Notes under the pieces: generated by a model | Databases searched by the model: none | Seen by the model: only the letters and a program-made list of their open reading frames with translations | What the model was told of the DNA's origin: nothing | Position numbers and translations under genes: made by a program | From: Paenibacillus turicensis | Lineage (GTDB): Bacteria > Bacillota > Bacilli > Paenibacillales > Paenibacillaceae | Direction of reading: 5' to 3' | DNA: 64,000 bases | NCBI RefSeq assembly: GCF_017873435.1 | Contig: NZ_JAGGKG010000003.1 | Location: 248,001-312,000, forward strand | Shown here: piece by piece, positions 16,005-24,310 of the stretch | Layout of the letters: the number at the start of each line of letters is the position of its first letter | Position numbering within the stretch: the stretch's first letter is position 1

Positions 16005-17856
16005 AATTAGAAAAAGTATTCCAATGTGTGACTAATAAAAAAAATTTCCTATTAAGTGGAGGTGCAGGTTCTATACTTTAGTTCAAGTTATAAAAAAGGC
16101 ACTTACGGAGAATCCATCTTCTAAAGTATCATGTATAACATATACAAATGCAGCAGTGAAAGAAATTGAAGATCGAGTAAATCATCCGAATCTTTGGGTA
16201 TCTACTATCCATGATTTTTTATGGGATAACATCAAGAATTATCAAAATGATTTAAAAAAAGCACTTATAGCACTTATTAATGATGAAGACTCTAAAATAA
16301 TAAGTCCTGATGGTAAAGTTGATAAAAATTATTTTGATCACTTAAAGAATGGGATTCAATACAAAGAGTACAATCGTATAAGGGAAGGAATTATTTCACA
16401 TGACGAGATGCTTGCTCTGTCAAATATAATGTTTAAACAGCATGAATTACTTTGTGACATTTTAAAAGATAAGTATCAATTCATTTTTGTTGATGAGTAT
16501 CAAGATACAAGTCCAGTGGTTATTGAAATATTTTTAGAACATATACAAAAAAGCAAAAAAAATAATATCATTGGTTTTTTTGGTGATTCAATGCAATCGA
16601 TTTATGACAATGGAGTCGGAGATTTAACAAACTATATTGACTCTGGTCTAATAACTGAAATTCAAAAGAAACAAAATAGAAGAAATCCTAAGCAAGTAAT
16701 AGATTTAGCGAATCAACTCAGGCTAGATGACTTAATACAAGAACCATCATCGGATTTATCTGCTCCAAATATGCTAAATGGAAAAATAAAGGAAGGTTCA
16801 ATTAAATTTCTATACTCTGATCATGCGAATTTAGAACAGATAAAAGAACTGAAATATTTCAAAGATTGGGATTTTAACGATTCTACGCAAACAAAAGAAT
16901 TATATTTAACACACAATCTAATTGCTGATAAAGCAGGGTTTCCTAGTTTGATGGATATTTATGATAAAGACCCTATAATTTCTCTTAAAAATAAAATTAG
17001 AAATACAATCAAAAAACAGAACATTGATATTGATGAAAGTAGCTCATTTGATGAGGTTGTGGATTCCCTTAAACTAATGAATAGAGAAAAAAAATTATTA
17101 AAAGATGTTATAACTCAAAATCCTTCAACAAACTCACTATATAAATTATTGAAGGACAGACCATATGCTGAAGTTAAAAATATTTACTTAGACAAAGATT
17201 CACTTATTGATGATAAAAAAGATGATGAGAATGATAATACTAAAGCAGGTTCAAAAAGAGATGATTTGATAAAACATCTCTTTAAAATTCAGAAAGTTGT
17301 TCATTTGTACCAAGAAAAACATTATAATGAATTTATACGAAATACAGAATTTTCTATAAATTCAGTGAAGGATAAAGTTGAAATCAGCAAAATATTTGCT
17401 GATTTTCATAAGATTTCAAAAAAAACTATTGAAGATGTTATTGAGTATACTGAATCTAAATTAATTTGTAGAAAAGATGACAAATATCATTCTTTTGTTA
17501 AAAAAAATGATTATGTATTTAGTAGAGTTAAAAATGTAAAGTATGAAGAGTTCCAAAACTTATTTTATTACTTAGAAGGCTTTACTCCATTTTCTACACA
17601 ACATAAAATTAAAGGTGCTGAATTTGAGAATGTTTTTGTAGTATTAGATAATGGAAAATGGAATAATTTCAACTTTGAGTATCTATTTACTAATAGACAA
17701 GACAAACTATCGGTGTACAACAGGACAAAAAAAATATTTTATGTATGTTGTACAAGAGCTAAAGATAATCTTGTCTTATTTTTTCATAATCCAAATGAGG
17801 AAATCGTTCAACAAGCTAAGAATTGGTTTGGAAAAGATAATGTTATAAAAGTATAA
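15986..17856 (+). pseudogene. UvrD-like helicase, Gabija GajB-like, disrupted in Walker A
   Basis: The ATG at 15986, behind GGAAGG and inside the end of the nuclease gene, reads MVEGQVELEKVFQCVTNKKN then FLLSGGAGS and hits TAG at 16079-16081. Shifting frame at about 16072 continues YTLVQVIKKALTENPSSKV and on to a full helicase of over 600 residues: motif II FIFVDEYQDTSP, motif III GFFGDSMQSIYD, THK-like QHKIKGAEFENVFVV and motif VI YVCCTRAKDNLVLFF. The expected GSGKTYTL is missing exactly GKT, which fits one 10-base deletion. The remaining ORF from 16156 starts inside domain 1A and lacks the ATP-binding loop, so ATPase activity should be lost. Confidence 0.8.
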
Positions 17857-17900
17857 TTGCTTTGTCGCCAAGAAACAATTACCTCACATCGCCCACTTTA

Positions 17901-17942
17901 CATCTGACAGGGTAGAGGTAGGTTCGAACCCTACACAGATGA
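17901..17942 (+). repeat. Degenerate copy of the tRNA-Val 3' half (probable attachment site)
   Basis: From ATCTGACAGGGTAGAGG through TTCGAACCCTACACAGAT this matches the tRNA-Val from the end of its anticodon stem to the acceptor end, with one T and three bases of the T-arm junction lost. The D arm and 5' acceptor are absent, so it is not a functional tRNA. A direct repeat of the 3' half of a tRNA gene is the classic footprint of integrase-mediated insertion; the intact copy is 5.6 kb upstream. Confidence 0.8.
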
Positions 17943-18019
17943 TATTTTCTATATGGACAAGGGACTTCAGCGTTTTTTTCACTATTAAAAAGTAGTGGTC
18001 TGAGTCCTAATTTGAGGAA

Positions 18020-18187
18020 CCATTATCTTTAAGGACATAAAAATTCTTTTAGGTGGTGGTTTTTTGTTATTTGATTTTGCTCTATCTGAGTTTAAAGCAG
18101 ATAAGCAACATCGCAATGTGAGTGATAGAACATTAACCTCTTTTATGTCACTTATGGATGAATTGCATAAATTTTGCGTAGAGTAGG
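18020..18187 (+). pseudogene. Tyrosine recombinase (integrase) N-terminal remnant
   Basis: One frame reads FALSEFKADKQHRNVSDRTL then TSFMSLMDELHKFCVE, a stop, and EFVNLEDYV. This fits the N-terminal core-binding domain of phage-type integrases (x-N-x-S-x-R-T-L...). No catalytic domain (R...HxxR...Y) follows. Its place directly beyond the tRNA fragment supports a lost integrase gene. The match is by pattern only. Confidence 0.4.
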
Positions 18188-18302
18188 AATTTGTAAATTT
18201 GGAGGATTATGTTTAATATCTGAGCGTAGAATTGAAGAGAAACATTTTGCCTATCTATTTTAAACTCTATGGTTTTATTATGTCTTTTCAGCTTTTCGAA
18301 CT

Positions 18303-18620
18303 CTACTTATGAATAGCTTCAATAGCTGTAGATAGTCTAAAAAAATCAGCTTCATAACGATAAGGTTTGGAAATTTGGCAATTTTTAAAGCGAATAGCTT
18401 TATAAGTGAATTCTTCTGTACAATCTAAATTTTTATGAATAATTTCAAGGTATACTTGGGAATCTGCTATTTAAGTGCTGATTGATATATTAAATGTTTA
18501 GATTGATTTGGCTGATGGACAATAAGATTCAAGAGTGTAGAGGGTTTTCTCTTCAAGGAAAATGGTGATCTCAATATCAAAGAATTCGGAATCTTGTATC
18601 TGTATCCTGTATCTCAAATT
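18303..18620 (-). pseudogene. Decayed gene of unknown family
   Basis: On the minus strand one frame reads IQDSEFFDIEITIFLEEKTL, YTLESYCPSAKSI-stop, then after a second stop ADSQVYLEIIHKNLDCTEEF and TYKAIRFKNCQISKPYRYEA to IEAIHK-stop. Two in-frame stops interrupt an otherwise protein-like run of about 100 codons. No family was recognised. The rest of 17943-18725 holds only this and the integrase remnant. Confidence 0.35.
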
Positions 18621-18725
18621 TCAAAGCCTTCAATATTTGTCATTGTTGTTGACATGTATATGTTCATTCCGTTCTCAATTTTGACAAAAGAAAAACCGCC
18701 ATTCAGGCGGTTAGAAATATCATTC

Positions 18726-19484
18726 TTAAATATCTATAGTATTTGTAAGTTCAGAAATTCTTTTATCTGAAATATTTGGTACCAATATTTTAAATTGTTT
18801 ATAGAGCTTTCCTATTTCGGATGATAGTTGGTTTCTGGTTTTATTAAACTCAAGCAAACTACCCTTTGGAAAATCAGCTAGGTCAGCATATTGGGTATAT
18901 AATCCATAAAGTTCTACTAATTTATCATAAGCATTTTGATATTCAGGAGAAGGCTTATTCAAGCCTTGCATTAATTTATCAGTTTCTTCTGTATTTTTCT
19001 TAATTAAGGCTATAATATTTTTTTCTTCGAATTCTTCTCTTTTATAGGAAATAGCTTCATTAAAATTTAATGCGCTTTTATTATTTACTATAATCCAATC
19101 TTCTTTAATTGCTCTATTCCATACATCGGAGTATTGATTACAAATTTCCTCAGAAATCAATGAAAAACTCATCATTTGAGTGACTGCTACAGCTAAGTCT
19201 TCACGATACTTATTAATAGCCTTTTCCTGTTTATCACTAAAGTACCAATATCCACCACCGATAGCCCCAATTAGTACAACTATAGAAAGTAAAGAAAATA
19301 ATATAGTTTTTTTGCTTTTTTTCACTCTAAAATTATCATTCACTTCAACTGAAACAGCAGTTTCTTCTGATTGATTATTTAATAATTCATTATCTTCATC
19401 TTCAGTATCAAGTTTTAAACCACATTGATCACAAAATAAACTTTTTTCATCTACTTCATTACCGCAATTTTTACAGATTATCAT
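18726..19484 (-). CDS. Zinc-ribbon membrane protein of unknown function
   Basis: 252 residues. An N-terminal zinc ribbon (CKNCGNEV...FCDQCGLKL) is followed by an acidic linker, one membrane helix (about 58-82, TILFSLLSIVVLIGAIGGGYWYF) and a mostly helical domain outside the membrane (about 90-252) with no recognised motif. Cytoplasmic ribbon plus single membrane span plus exported helical domain is a common Firmicute build (TcaA-like N-terminus), with unclear roles. It lies at the outer edge of the accessory region and shares its AT-rich composition. Confidence 0.75.
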   Translation of the reverse strand: MIICKNCGNEVDEKSLFCDQCGLKLDTEDEDNELLNNQSEETAVSVEVNDNFRVKKSKKTILFSLLSIVVLIGAIGGGYWYFSDKQEKAINKYREDLAVAVTQMMSFSLISEEICNQYSDVWNRAIKEDWIIVNNKSALNFNEAISYKREEFEEKNIIALIKKNTEETDKLMQGLNKPSPEYQNAYDKLVELYGLYTQYADLADFPKGSLLEFNKTRNQLSSEIGKLYKQFKILVPNISDKRISELTNTIDI

Positions 19485-19750
19485 ATTCTGTCCCTCATCC
19501 CTATATTTTTTCGATCATACTACCAATATATCGGAAATATAGGTCTATAGATTTAGATAATATGTACTATTTATAATATCTTTCGTTAAGGAAACGCTGT
19601 ATGTCTTTACTTGTATAATCTTCAAACTGCTTTAGCTCATTGATATAAAACTCCTTTTAGGTAATGGTTTTTTATTTAAATTTCGTTAAATATTGTGTAT
19701 ATTCATATCCCCACTAGCTAACACTTAAATTAGATTTCTTAGGGGGGATT
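19485..19750. other. AT-rich spacer with a repeat of the 18033-18071 box
   Basis: GATATAAAACTCCTTTTAGG (19642 onward) closely resembles GACATAAAAATTCTTTTAGG at 18033 and both continue into GGTTTTTT. On the minus strand the same segment looks like an RBS (CCTAAAAGGAG) before a short coding-like run NELKQFEDYTSKDIQRFLNE, ending RYYK-stop. These are probably gene ends left by rearrangement. No intact gene here. Confidence 0.3.
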
Positions 19751-19948
19751 ATGATGGAAAAGAACAACAATGGCAATGCGAAGCTAGGCCTTATTGTTGC
19801 AGGGATTGCTTTAATACTAATTACGCAAGGTTGTAATCATGATCAAGCGCTGTCAGAGCGTCCAACAAAACCTGCTTGGTTTGGTCATTCTATTGTAGAT
19901 GATGTATATGAACCTGCAATTGTAGAAGACGTATATTCAAAACAATAG
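19751..19948 (+). CDS. Small predicted lipoprotein
   Basis: 65 residues. A short polar start (MMEKNNNGNAK) leads into a hydrophobic segment LGLIVAGIALILITQGC, where ITQGC resembles a lipobox, then a polar tail with DDVYEPAIVEDVYS. GGGGGG lies three bases before the first ATG and six before the second, so the latter (19754) may be used. No homologue is recognised; probably membrane-attached outside the cell. Confidence 0.6.
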   Translation: MMEKNNNGNAKLGLIVAGIALILITQGCNHDQALSERPTKPAWFGHSIVDDVYEPAIVEDVYSKQ

Positions 19949-19993
19949 TATAATGAGACGATATTCTAAGCAAAAAGGTGTGAATGACGTAAG

Positions 19994-20437
19994 ATGACAG
20001 CAGTAATTATCCCTGTTAAGGAAAAAGATCAGCTAGAGCATTGCTTTTCAATTCGGAAAGAGGTTTTTGTTAAGGAGCAGCAAGTCCCATTAGAGATTGA
20101 AATTGATGAGTTTGATGTGCTTGATGAAAACGTGCATCATCTTTTAGTTGAAGTAGAGGGCAAACCTGCCGCAACGGGAAGACTAATTTTTTATAAGGAT
20201 AATGCAGCTAAGCTACAGCGAATTGCGGTCAGCAAGGCGTATCGAGGGCAAGGACTAGGAGCGGTTTTAATTATTGCTTTAGAAGAGCTTGCACGAGAAT
20301 TAGGACTGACCAAATCAGTGTTAGATGCCCAGTGTCAGGCTGAAGGCTTTTATGAAAAGCTAGGCTACACTACAGTATCCTCAGAGCCATTTGATGATGC
20401 TGGTATACCTCATGTTCGAATGGAGAAGACACTATAA
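19994..20437 (+). CDS. GNAT family N-acetyltransferase
   Basis: 147 residues covering one GNAT domain: FSIRKEVFVKEQQVPLEIEIDEFD at the N-terminus, the acetyl-CoA loop RIAVSKAYRGQGLGAVLIIA (the R-G-Q-G-L-G pattern) and a C-terminal AEGFYEKLGYTTVSSEPFDDAGIPH. This is the YjcF/ElaA-like subgroup, whose substrates are not defined. AAAGGTGTGA precedes the ATG. It is 70 bases upstream of the DUF3892 gene and may be cotranscribed. Confidence 0.88.
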   Translation: MTAVIIPVKEKDQLEHCFSIRKEVFVKEQQVPLEIEIDEFDVLDENVHHLLVEVEGKPAATGRLIFYKDNAAKLQRIAVSKAYRGQGLGAVLIIALEELARELGLTKSVLDAQCQAEGFYEKLGYTTVSSEPFDDAGIPHVRMEKTL

Positions 20438-20508
20438 ATAGTTTTTGTGTGAATTGGACATATTATCATTATCCCCAACGGGAAATGAAAATGGAGGAGA
20501 TGAAAGCT

Positions 20509-20745
20509 ATGGACATTCATACAAGAGAACGTTTCATTGCCGTTCAAAAAAATGGGGACGGTGACTTAAAGGCATTTAAAACATCTAGTGGAAGAGTACT
20601 TGAATACAATGAAGCATTAAACGAGGTTCAAGCGGGTGCAATTGCAGGTGTGAATGTATTTAAGGGAAAAGATGGTGAGATGTATATTCGTGGAGATGCA
20701 GATGGAGATCCAACTAACAATCTAGATGCGTTACCAACATTTTAA
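20509..20745 (+). CDS. DUF3892 domain protein
   Basis: 78 residues: RFIAVQKNGDGDLKAFKTSSGRVLEYNEALNEVQAGAIAGVNVFKGKDGEMYIRGDADGDPTNNLDALP is the DUF3892 core (mostly beta), seen in Bacillales small proteins such as those near yjcF. The start at 20509 is preferred because GGAGGAG lies about nine bases upstream; the frame is open further upstream. Function is unknown. Confidence 0.8.
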   Translation: MDIHTRERFIAVQKNGDGDLKAFKTSSGRVLEYNEALNEVQAGAIAGVNVFKGKDGEMYIRGDADGDPTNNLDALPTF

Positions 20746-20763
20746 TTAACTTTGGATTTAAAT

Positions 20764-20799
20764 AAACGGTGTGGCCAATGGGCTACGCCGTTTTTTGGT
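20764..20799 (+). terminator. Terminator after DUF3892 gene
   Basis: AAACGGTGTGGCC / GGCTACGCCGTT stem (one G-T pair, AATG loop) followed by TTTTTT. Confidence 0.85.
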
Positions 20800-20869
20800 T
20801 TTTAACACAAAATAAACAGAATAATCATTGTCAATTTGGAAAAAGATGACTATAATAAATTTAAATTGT

Positions 20870-20917
20870 ATTTTAAATGTCGTTTAAAATGCTGTTTAAA
20901 TCTTAGTTTAAAATAGC
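20870..20917. repeat. Four tandem 12-bp AT-rich repeats upstream of tetR
   Basis: ATTTTAAATGTC, GTTTAAAATGCT, GTTTAAATCTTA and GTTTAAAATAGC follow each other without gaps at 20870, 20882, 20894 and 20906. The core GTTTAAA(A)T and its place 55-100 bases before the TetR start suggest a multi-site operator. Confidence 0.5.
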
Positions 20918-20970
20918 ATAAAGAATTTTAAGCCATAAATTTTTTAAATCAAAAAATTGGGAGGTTCCCT

Positions 20971-21552
20971 ATGGAGACTGACAAAAAAATAGAAACCAAA
21001 GAGAAGATCATGCGCGCCACTCTGGAGTTAACCAAGCAAGAAGGGTTTGAGAAGATCACCATAAAAAAAATTGCAGAGGCTTCAGGCACAAACGTGGCTT
21101 TAGTTAACTATTACTTCGGGTCTAAAGAAAACTTATTGAGTGAGTCCATTAAATTAATATTGAACAGCTTTCAGCATACCTTTGCCATACTTGACGATTT
21201 CACTATATCTGCACGAGATCGATTGAGGCAATTTTTACTGGATTATTTGCAAGTCATTCGTCAATATCCCGAATTACTCTCTAGAATCATCCTCATGGGT
21301 CAGACTGTTTTCTCCTCTCAGCATGAATATGGTTCATTTTTAAATCTATTAGGATTTCCTAAGATACAGAGTACTTTAAGAGAGTTAACCAATGAACAGC
21401 AGCCAGAGCAACTGATGACGATGACGGTGCAGATTTTTGGTGCTCTGTTTTTACCGGCACTAATGAGTCCTATTCTTGAAACAGGAGCCTCTATAAAAAT
21501 TGCCCCAATAGAGGATCAGATTGACTTGCTATTCGAAAGGTATTTCCATTAG
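20971..21552 (+). CDS. TetR family transcriptional regulator
   Basis: 193 residues. The N-terminal HTH is clear (TKEKIMRATLELTKQEGFEKITIKKIAEASGTNVALVNYYFGSKENLLSESI); the C-terminal ligand domain is variable. RBS GGGAGG sits six bases before the ATG. It is followed after 45 bases by an HXXEE membrane protein, probably its regulated partner, and preceded by the 12-bp repeats that may be its operator. Confidence 0.9.
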   Translation: METDKKIETKEKIMRATLELTKQEGFEKITIKKIAEASGTNVALVNYYFGSKENLLSESIKLILNSFQHTFAILDDFTISARDRLRQFLLDYLQVIRQYPELLSRIILMGQTVFSSQHEYGSFLNLLGFPKIQSTLRELTNEQQPEQLMTMTVQIFGALFLPALMSPILETGASIKIAPIEDQIDLLFERYFH

Positions 21553-21597
21553 TTCAATCGTATTTGGTTAATAAACTTAAGATTGAGGTGGATTAGG

Positions 21598-22242
21598 ATG
21601 AGGATTTTAAGAAATAACTGGCAGGATTTTGGGTTAATCATTGGATTTGTAGTGTGCATTGTTCTTGTCATGAATTGGGGAATTATACCGCAGATGAACA
21701 GTATTTTGTGGTTGAGCTTTGTAGCCATTCTACTACATCAATTTGAAGAGTATCGCTGGCCTGGCTACTTTCCAGGCGTATTCAATTTAGCGTTATTTAA
21801 AAGTCACTCTCCTGACAACTATCCGCTTAATAAACAGTCTGCAATGATCATAAATGTGGTAATCGCCTATATATTCTACTTAATCCCGATCTTCTTTCCT
21901 TCAATTATATGGTTAGGCATGGCGCCTGTATTAATGGGTTTTTTCCAAATTATTTTCCATGGCATTATTATTAATGTAAGAGCAAAAAGCATATATAATC
22001 CTGGATTAGCTTCCGCACTTTTTGTACATTTGCCGGTTGGAATCTGGTATATCTACTATGTATATGATCAGCATTTAATAACCTTATCAGACTGGATTTG
22101 GAGCACACTTTATTTTGCCATCGCAGTTTACATTTTTATAGTGAAAGGAAATTTATGGTTGAAAAATAAAAACTCTATTCATAAATTTTCATCAAAGCAA
22201 TTAAGCTCCATATTTAACAATAAAAAAGGTCAATCGTTATAA
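21598..22242 (+). CDS. HXXEE domain membrane protein
   Basis: About 214 residues with six predicted membrane helices. The family signature HQFEEY lies at about 50 (LHQFEEYRWPGYFPGVFNLALF), and a second His-containing segment FFQIIFHGIIINV near 125 is also typical. HXXEE proteins are predicted membrane enzymes with no proven activity. The ATG at 21598 has GAGGTG seven bases upstream; a TTG at 21583 is possible but less likely. Adjacent to tetR, suggesting regulation by it. Confidence 0.78.
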   Translation: MRILRNNWQDFGLIIGFVVCIVLVMNWGIIPQMNSILWLSFVAILLHQFEEYRWPGYFPGVFNLALFKSHSPDNYPLNKQSAMIINVVIAYIFYLIPIFFPSIIWLGMAPVLMGFFQIIFHGIIINVRAKSIYNPGLASALFVHLPVGIWYIYYVYDQHLITLSDWIWSTLYFAIAVYIFIVKGNLWLKNKNSIHKFSSKQLSSIFNNKKGQSL

Positions 22243-22247
22243 AACAA

Positions 22248-22287
22248 GCGACAGCTTGGGATTTAGACTCTTGTTCCTTGCTGTCGC
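22248..22287. terminator. Possible terminator between convergent HXXEE and MBL genes
   Basis: GCGACAGC and GCTGTCGC pair across a 24-base loop; the T run after it is weak. Confidence 0.4.
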
Positions 22288-22328
22288 CGTCTTTAGTTAT
22301 CGCTTTGCTATTCCTTTACACTCTTAAT

Positions 22329-23063
22329 CTATAAAGTATAAATCTTTTGCTGCTCCAAAAATTTCATTTCTCCGATACGCCCTACAAAATCGCCCATGTT
22401 ATCTTCATAATGCATTAAAGAAATCATCCCTTGGATATCAGTAGGTAGCGACAATAACTCCTGTAATGACGTATGAACATGTCCAACTCCGTTTAATTGT
22501 ACCTCGTGAAAAATTTGAGTAATCTTCTCCTCATAAACGAGCTTATATAATAAATTAGGCTGAAATGTCATGTCTGAGCTATAAAAAATATGATCATTAA
22601 TGACAAGCGAATAACTCGATTTTCCTGGCATATGAGGTGTTTGCAACAGCTTAAGAGTAAGTCCCTCCGCAATTTGGTTTGTTACTTCTTGTTTAAGTGT
22701 TATGACCTCAAAATAATCTCGAATACCTAAGTCGTCCCCGTTCCCCATGGCCCCTTTTAACGTGTTTTCCCAGAGTGGTGTCACCAAATCCTCTGCAATA
22801 TATAATACGGGCTTGCGCTGGTGAATTAAGTTCATATAAAAGGCAAATTCCTCAAGGCCTCCGACATGATCGCCATGAATATGAGTAATAAAAATAGCAT
22901 CGATAGACTCGGGCGAACGACCAAGCTCATGAAGTGCAAGTAATGCCGTATTGCCACAATCAATGAGTAACGTGTAGTTCTCGGTAAGTAATAAACCATT
23001 ATTGTTATAGTATTTTCTTGAAAAGGCGCCACCAGTCCCTAACATTTGAAGCTGTAAGGTCAT
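22329..23063 (-). CDS. MBL-fold hydrolase, RNase Z/YhfI-like
   Basis: 244 residues. It has LQMLGTGGAFSRKYYNNNGLL at the N-terminus, the metal motif ITHIHGDHVGGLEE, TPHMPGKSSYSLVIN with a ligand His, and FYSSDMTF with the bridging Asp. This is the RNase Z-like branch but without the long exosite arm, so it is more likely a phosphodiesterase or lactonase-type hydrolase than tRNase Z. GGAGGG lies before the ATG. It stands alone. Confidence 0.85.
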   Translation of the reverse strand: MTLQLQMLGTGGAFSRKYYNNNGLLLTENYTLLIDCGNTALLALHELGRSPESIDAIFITHIHGDHVGGLEEFAFYMNLIHQRKPVLYIAEDLVTPLWENTLKGAMGNGDDLGIRDYFEVITLKQEVTNQIAEGLTLKLLQTPHMPGKSSYSLVINDHIFYSSDMTFQPNLLYKLVYEEKITQIFHEVQLNGVGHVHTSLQELLSLPTDIQGMISLMHYEDNMGDFVGRIGEMKFLEQQKIYTL

Positions 23064-23220
23064 TACATAAGCCCTCCTAGTATAAAATGGGTATAAATGA
23101 CTTCGCTACCGCAACTTCATTTCGTTGTTGAAGTATACACATATATTAGCACATTTATTTATTGAACCATGTAGAAAAAGACACTACATGCATGAACATA
23201 TTGAAAATGGAGGGTTTACA

Positions 23221-23769
23221 GTGAAGTGGAGAAGAGTGGGGATACTCGTCATCGTATTATCATTGATGAGTAGTGGTCTTATTTTTGCAGATGCTGCAAC
23301 ATCTAAGGTGAAGCTCTTAATCAATGGAGCAGGCATAGAAGATGGTGGTTACCTAATCGAGGGGAAAACGTACATTCCAGTCCGTGAATTAGATGGATTG
23401 ACCCAATACAATGAAGCAACAAAAACCGTAACCTACAATAAACCAAACGTGCATATGTTTTTATTTACAGAGGACGGCGTATTTGGTGATGTGAAGAAGA
23501 CAGGCAAATTGAAATTCAATGTATTTTCTCAAATCGATAATTTAAAAGTAAATATTAGTGCTGTTCGTGTTAGCATTATTGCACCAAATGGAGCGAGCAA
23601 GGTCATTCAGACTAAAGAAATCAAAGAAAAACTAGATAATTTCTGGTTCCGTACTGAGGACTTTACTTATGATTTTAAAGCTACAGGAAAATATAAGGTA
23701 GCGTTTTATATGAAACAAGGAAAAAGCTTTTCACAAGTAGCTGAAAAGGAAATTAATGTTCTTAATTAA
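23221..23769 (+). CDS. Secreted copper-amine-oxidase-N-like domain protein
   Basis: 182 residues from a GTG start ten bases after GGAGGG. A signal peptide (VKWRRVGILVIVLSLMSSGLIFADA) is followed by KVKLLINGAGIEDGGYLIEGKTYIPVREL, a stalk-domain motif of the Cu_amine_oxidN1 type common in Paenibacillus envelope proteins. The C-terminal half looks like an Ig-like beta fold (ISAVRVSIIAPNGASKV, KYKVAFYM). No enzyme motif. Probably an exported wall-associated protein. Confidence 0.75.
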   Translation: MKWRRVGILVIVLSLMSSGLIFADAATSKVKLLINGAGIEDGGYLIEGKTYIPVRELDGLTQYNEATKTVTYNKPNVHMFLFTEDGVFGDVKKTGKLKFNVFSQIDNLKVNISAVRVSIIAPNGASKVIQTKEIKEKLDNFWFRTEDFTYDFKATGKYKVAFYMKQGKSFSQVAEKEINVLN

Positions 23770-23885
23770 TACTTTATAATAAAACATATCTTTGTGAATT
23801 GACCTGTCCCTTTGAAAAGTGGTACGATACGTACAGATTGTAATGTCAATTTTGACAATTTAACAAAAAAGGTGAGGGTTTTAGA

Positions 23886-24215
23886 ATGAGCGAGCACAAT
23901 CACGAGCATGGTGAAGCATGTGGATGTGGACATGACCACGGTCATGATCATGATCATGAGCATGAAGAGTTTGTATTAACATTAACAGATGAGCATGGCA
24001 ACGATGTTGAAATGGTTCTAGTGGAAACATTTGATGTCGCTGATAAGCTATATGCACTTCTACTTGAACGTAATAATACAGAGGCAGATGGTATTATTTT
24101 GCGTCTAGAGGAAGAAAACGAAGAAATGATGTTGTATAACATCGAAGATGAAGCAGAATGGGCTTTAGTTGAAGAAGCATACAACAAGCTTGTTGCTGAC
24201 CATGAAGGCGTATAA
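23886..24215 (+). CDS. DUF1292 protein with His-rich N-terminus
   Basis: 109 residues. The first 27 residues are HNHEHGEACGCGHDHGHDHD-like, a probable metal-binding stretch. The rest is a DUF1292 (YrzB-type) domain: FVLTLTDEHGNDVEMVLVETFDVADKLYALL, then IILRLEEENEEMMLYNIEDEAEWALVEEAYN. YrzB proteins are small cytoplasmic proteins of unknown function. An AAGGTGAGG RBS precedes the ATG. Confidence 0.88.
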   Translation: MSEHNHEHGEACGCGHDHGHDHDHEHEEFVLTLTDEHGNDVEMVLVETFDVADKLYALLLERNNTEADGIILRLEEENEEMMLYNIEDEAEWALVEEAYNKLVADHEGV

Positions 24216-24225
24216 TTAAAGTTAA

Positions 24226-24278
24226 AAGAGCTATTCCTCACTCACTTTTTAGTGATAAAGGAATAGCTCTCTTTTGTT
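24226..24278. terminator. Bidirectional terminator between DUF1292 gene and speA
   Basis: AAAGAGCTATTCCT and AGGAATAGCTCT form a long stem with T tail; an inner CACT-AGTG stem lies in the loop. Confidence 0.8.
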
Positions 24279-24310
24279 GTGTTGAATAAATGCTTTAATT
24301 AAAATAATTT

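Noticed and set aside
16156-17856. Helicase ORF from 16156 as a complete gene
   Set aside because: It begins in the middle of domain 1A without RBS or Walker A; the true start with RBS is at 15986.
17901-17942. A second functional tRNA gene
   Set aside because: Only the 3' half is present, with deletions in the anticodon loop and T-arm junction.
23890-23970. His-rich stretch in the DUF1292 gene as a zinc-transport protein
   Set aside because: The rest of the protein is a standard cytoplasmic DUF1292 domain without signal peptide or membrane segment.
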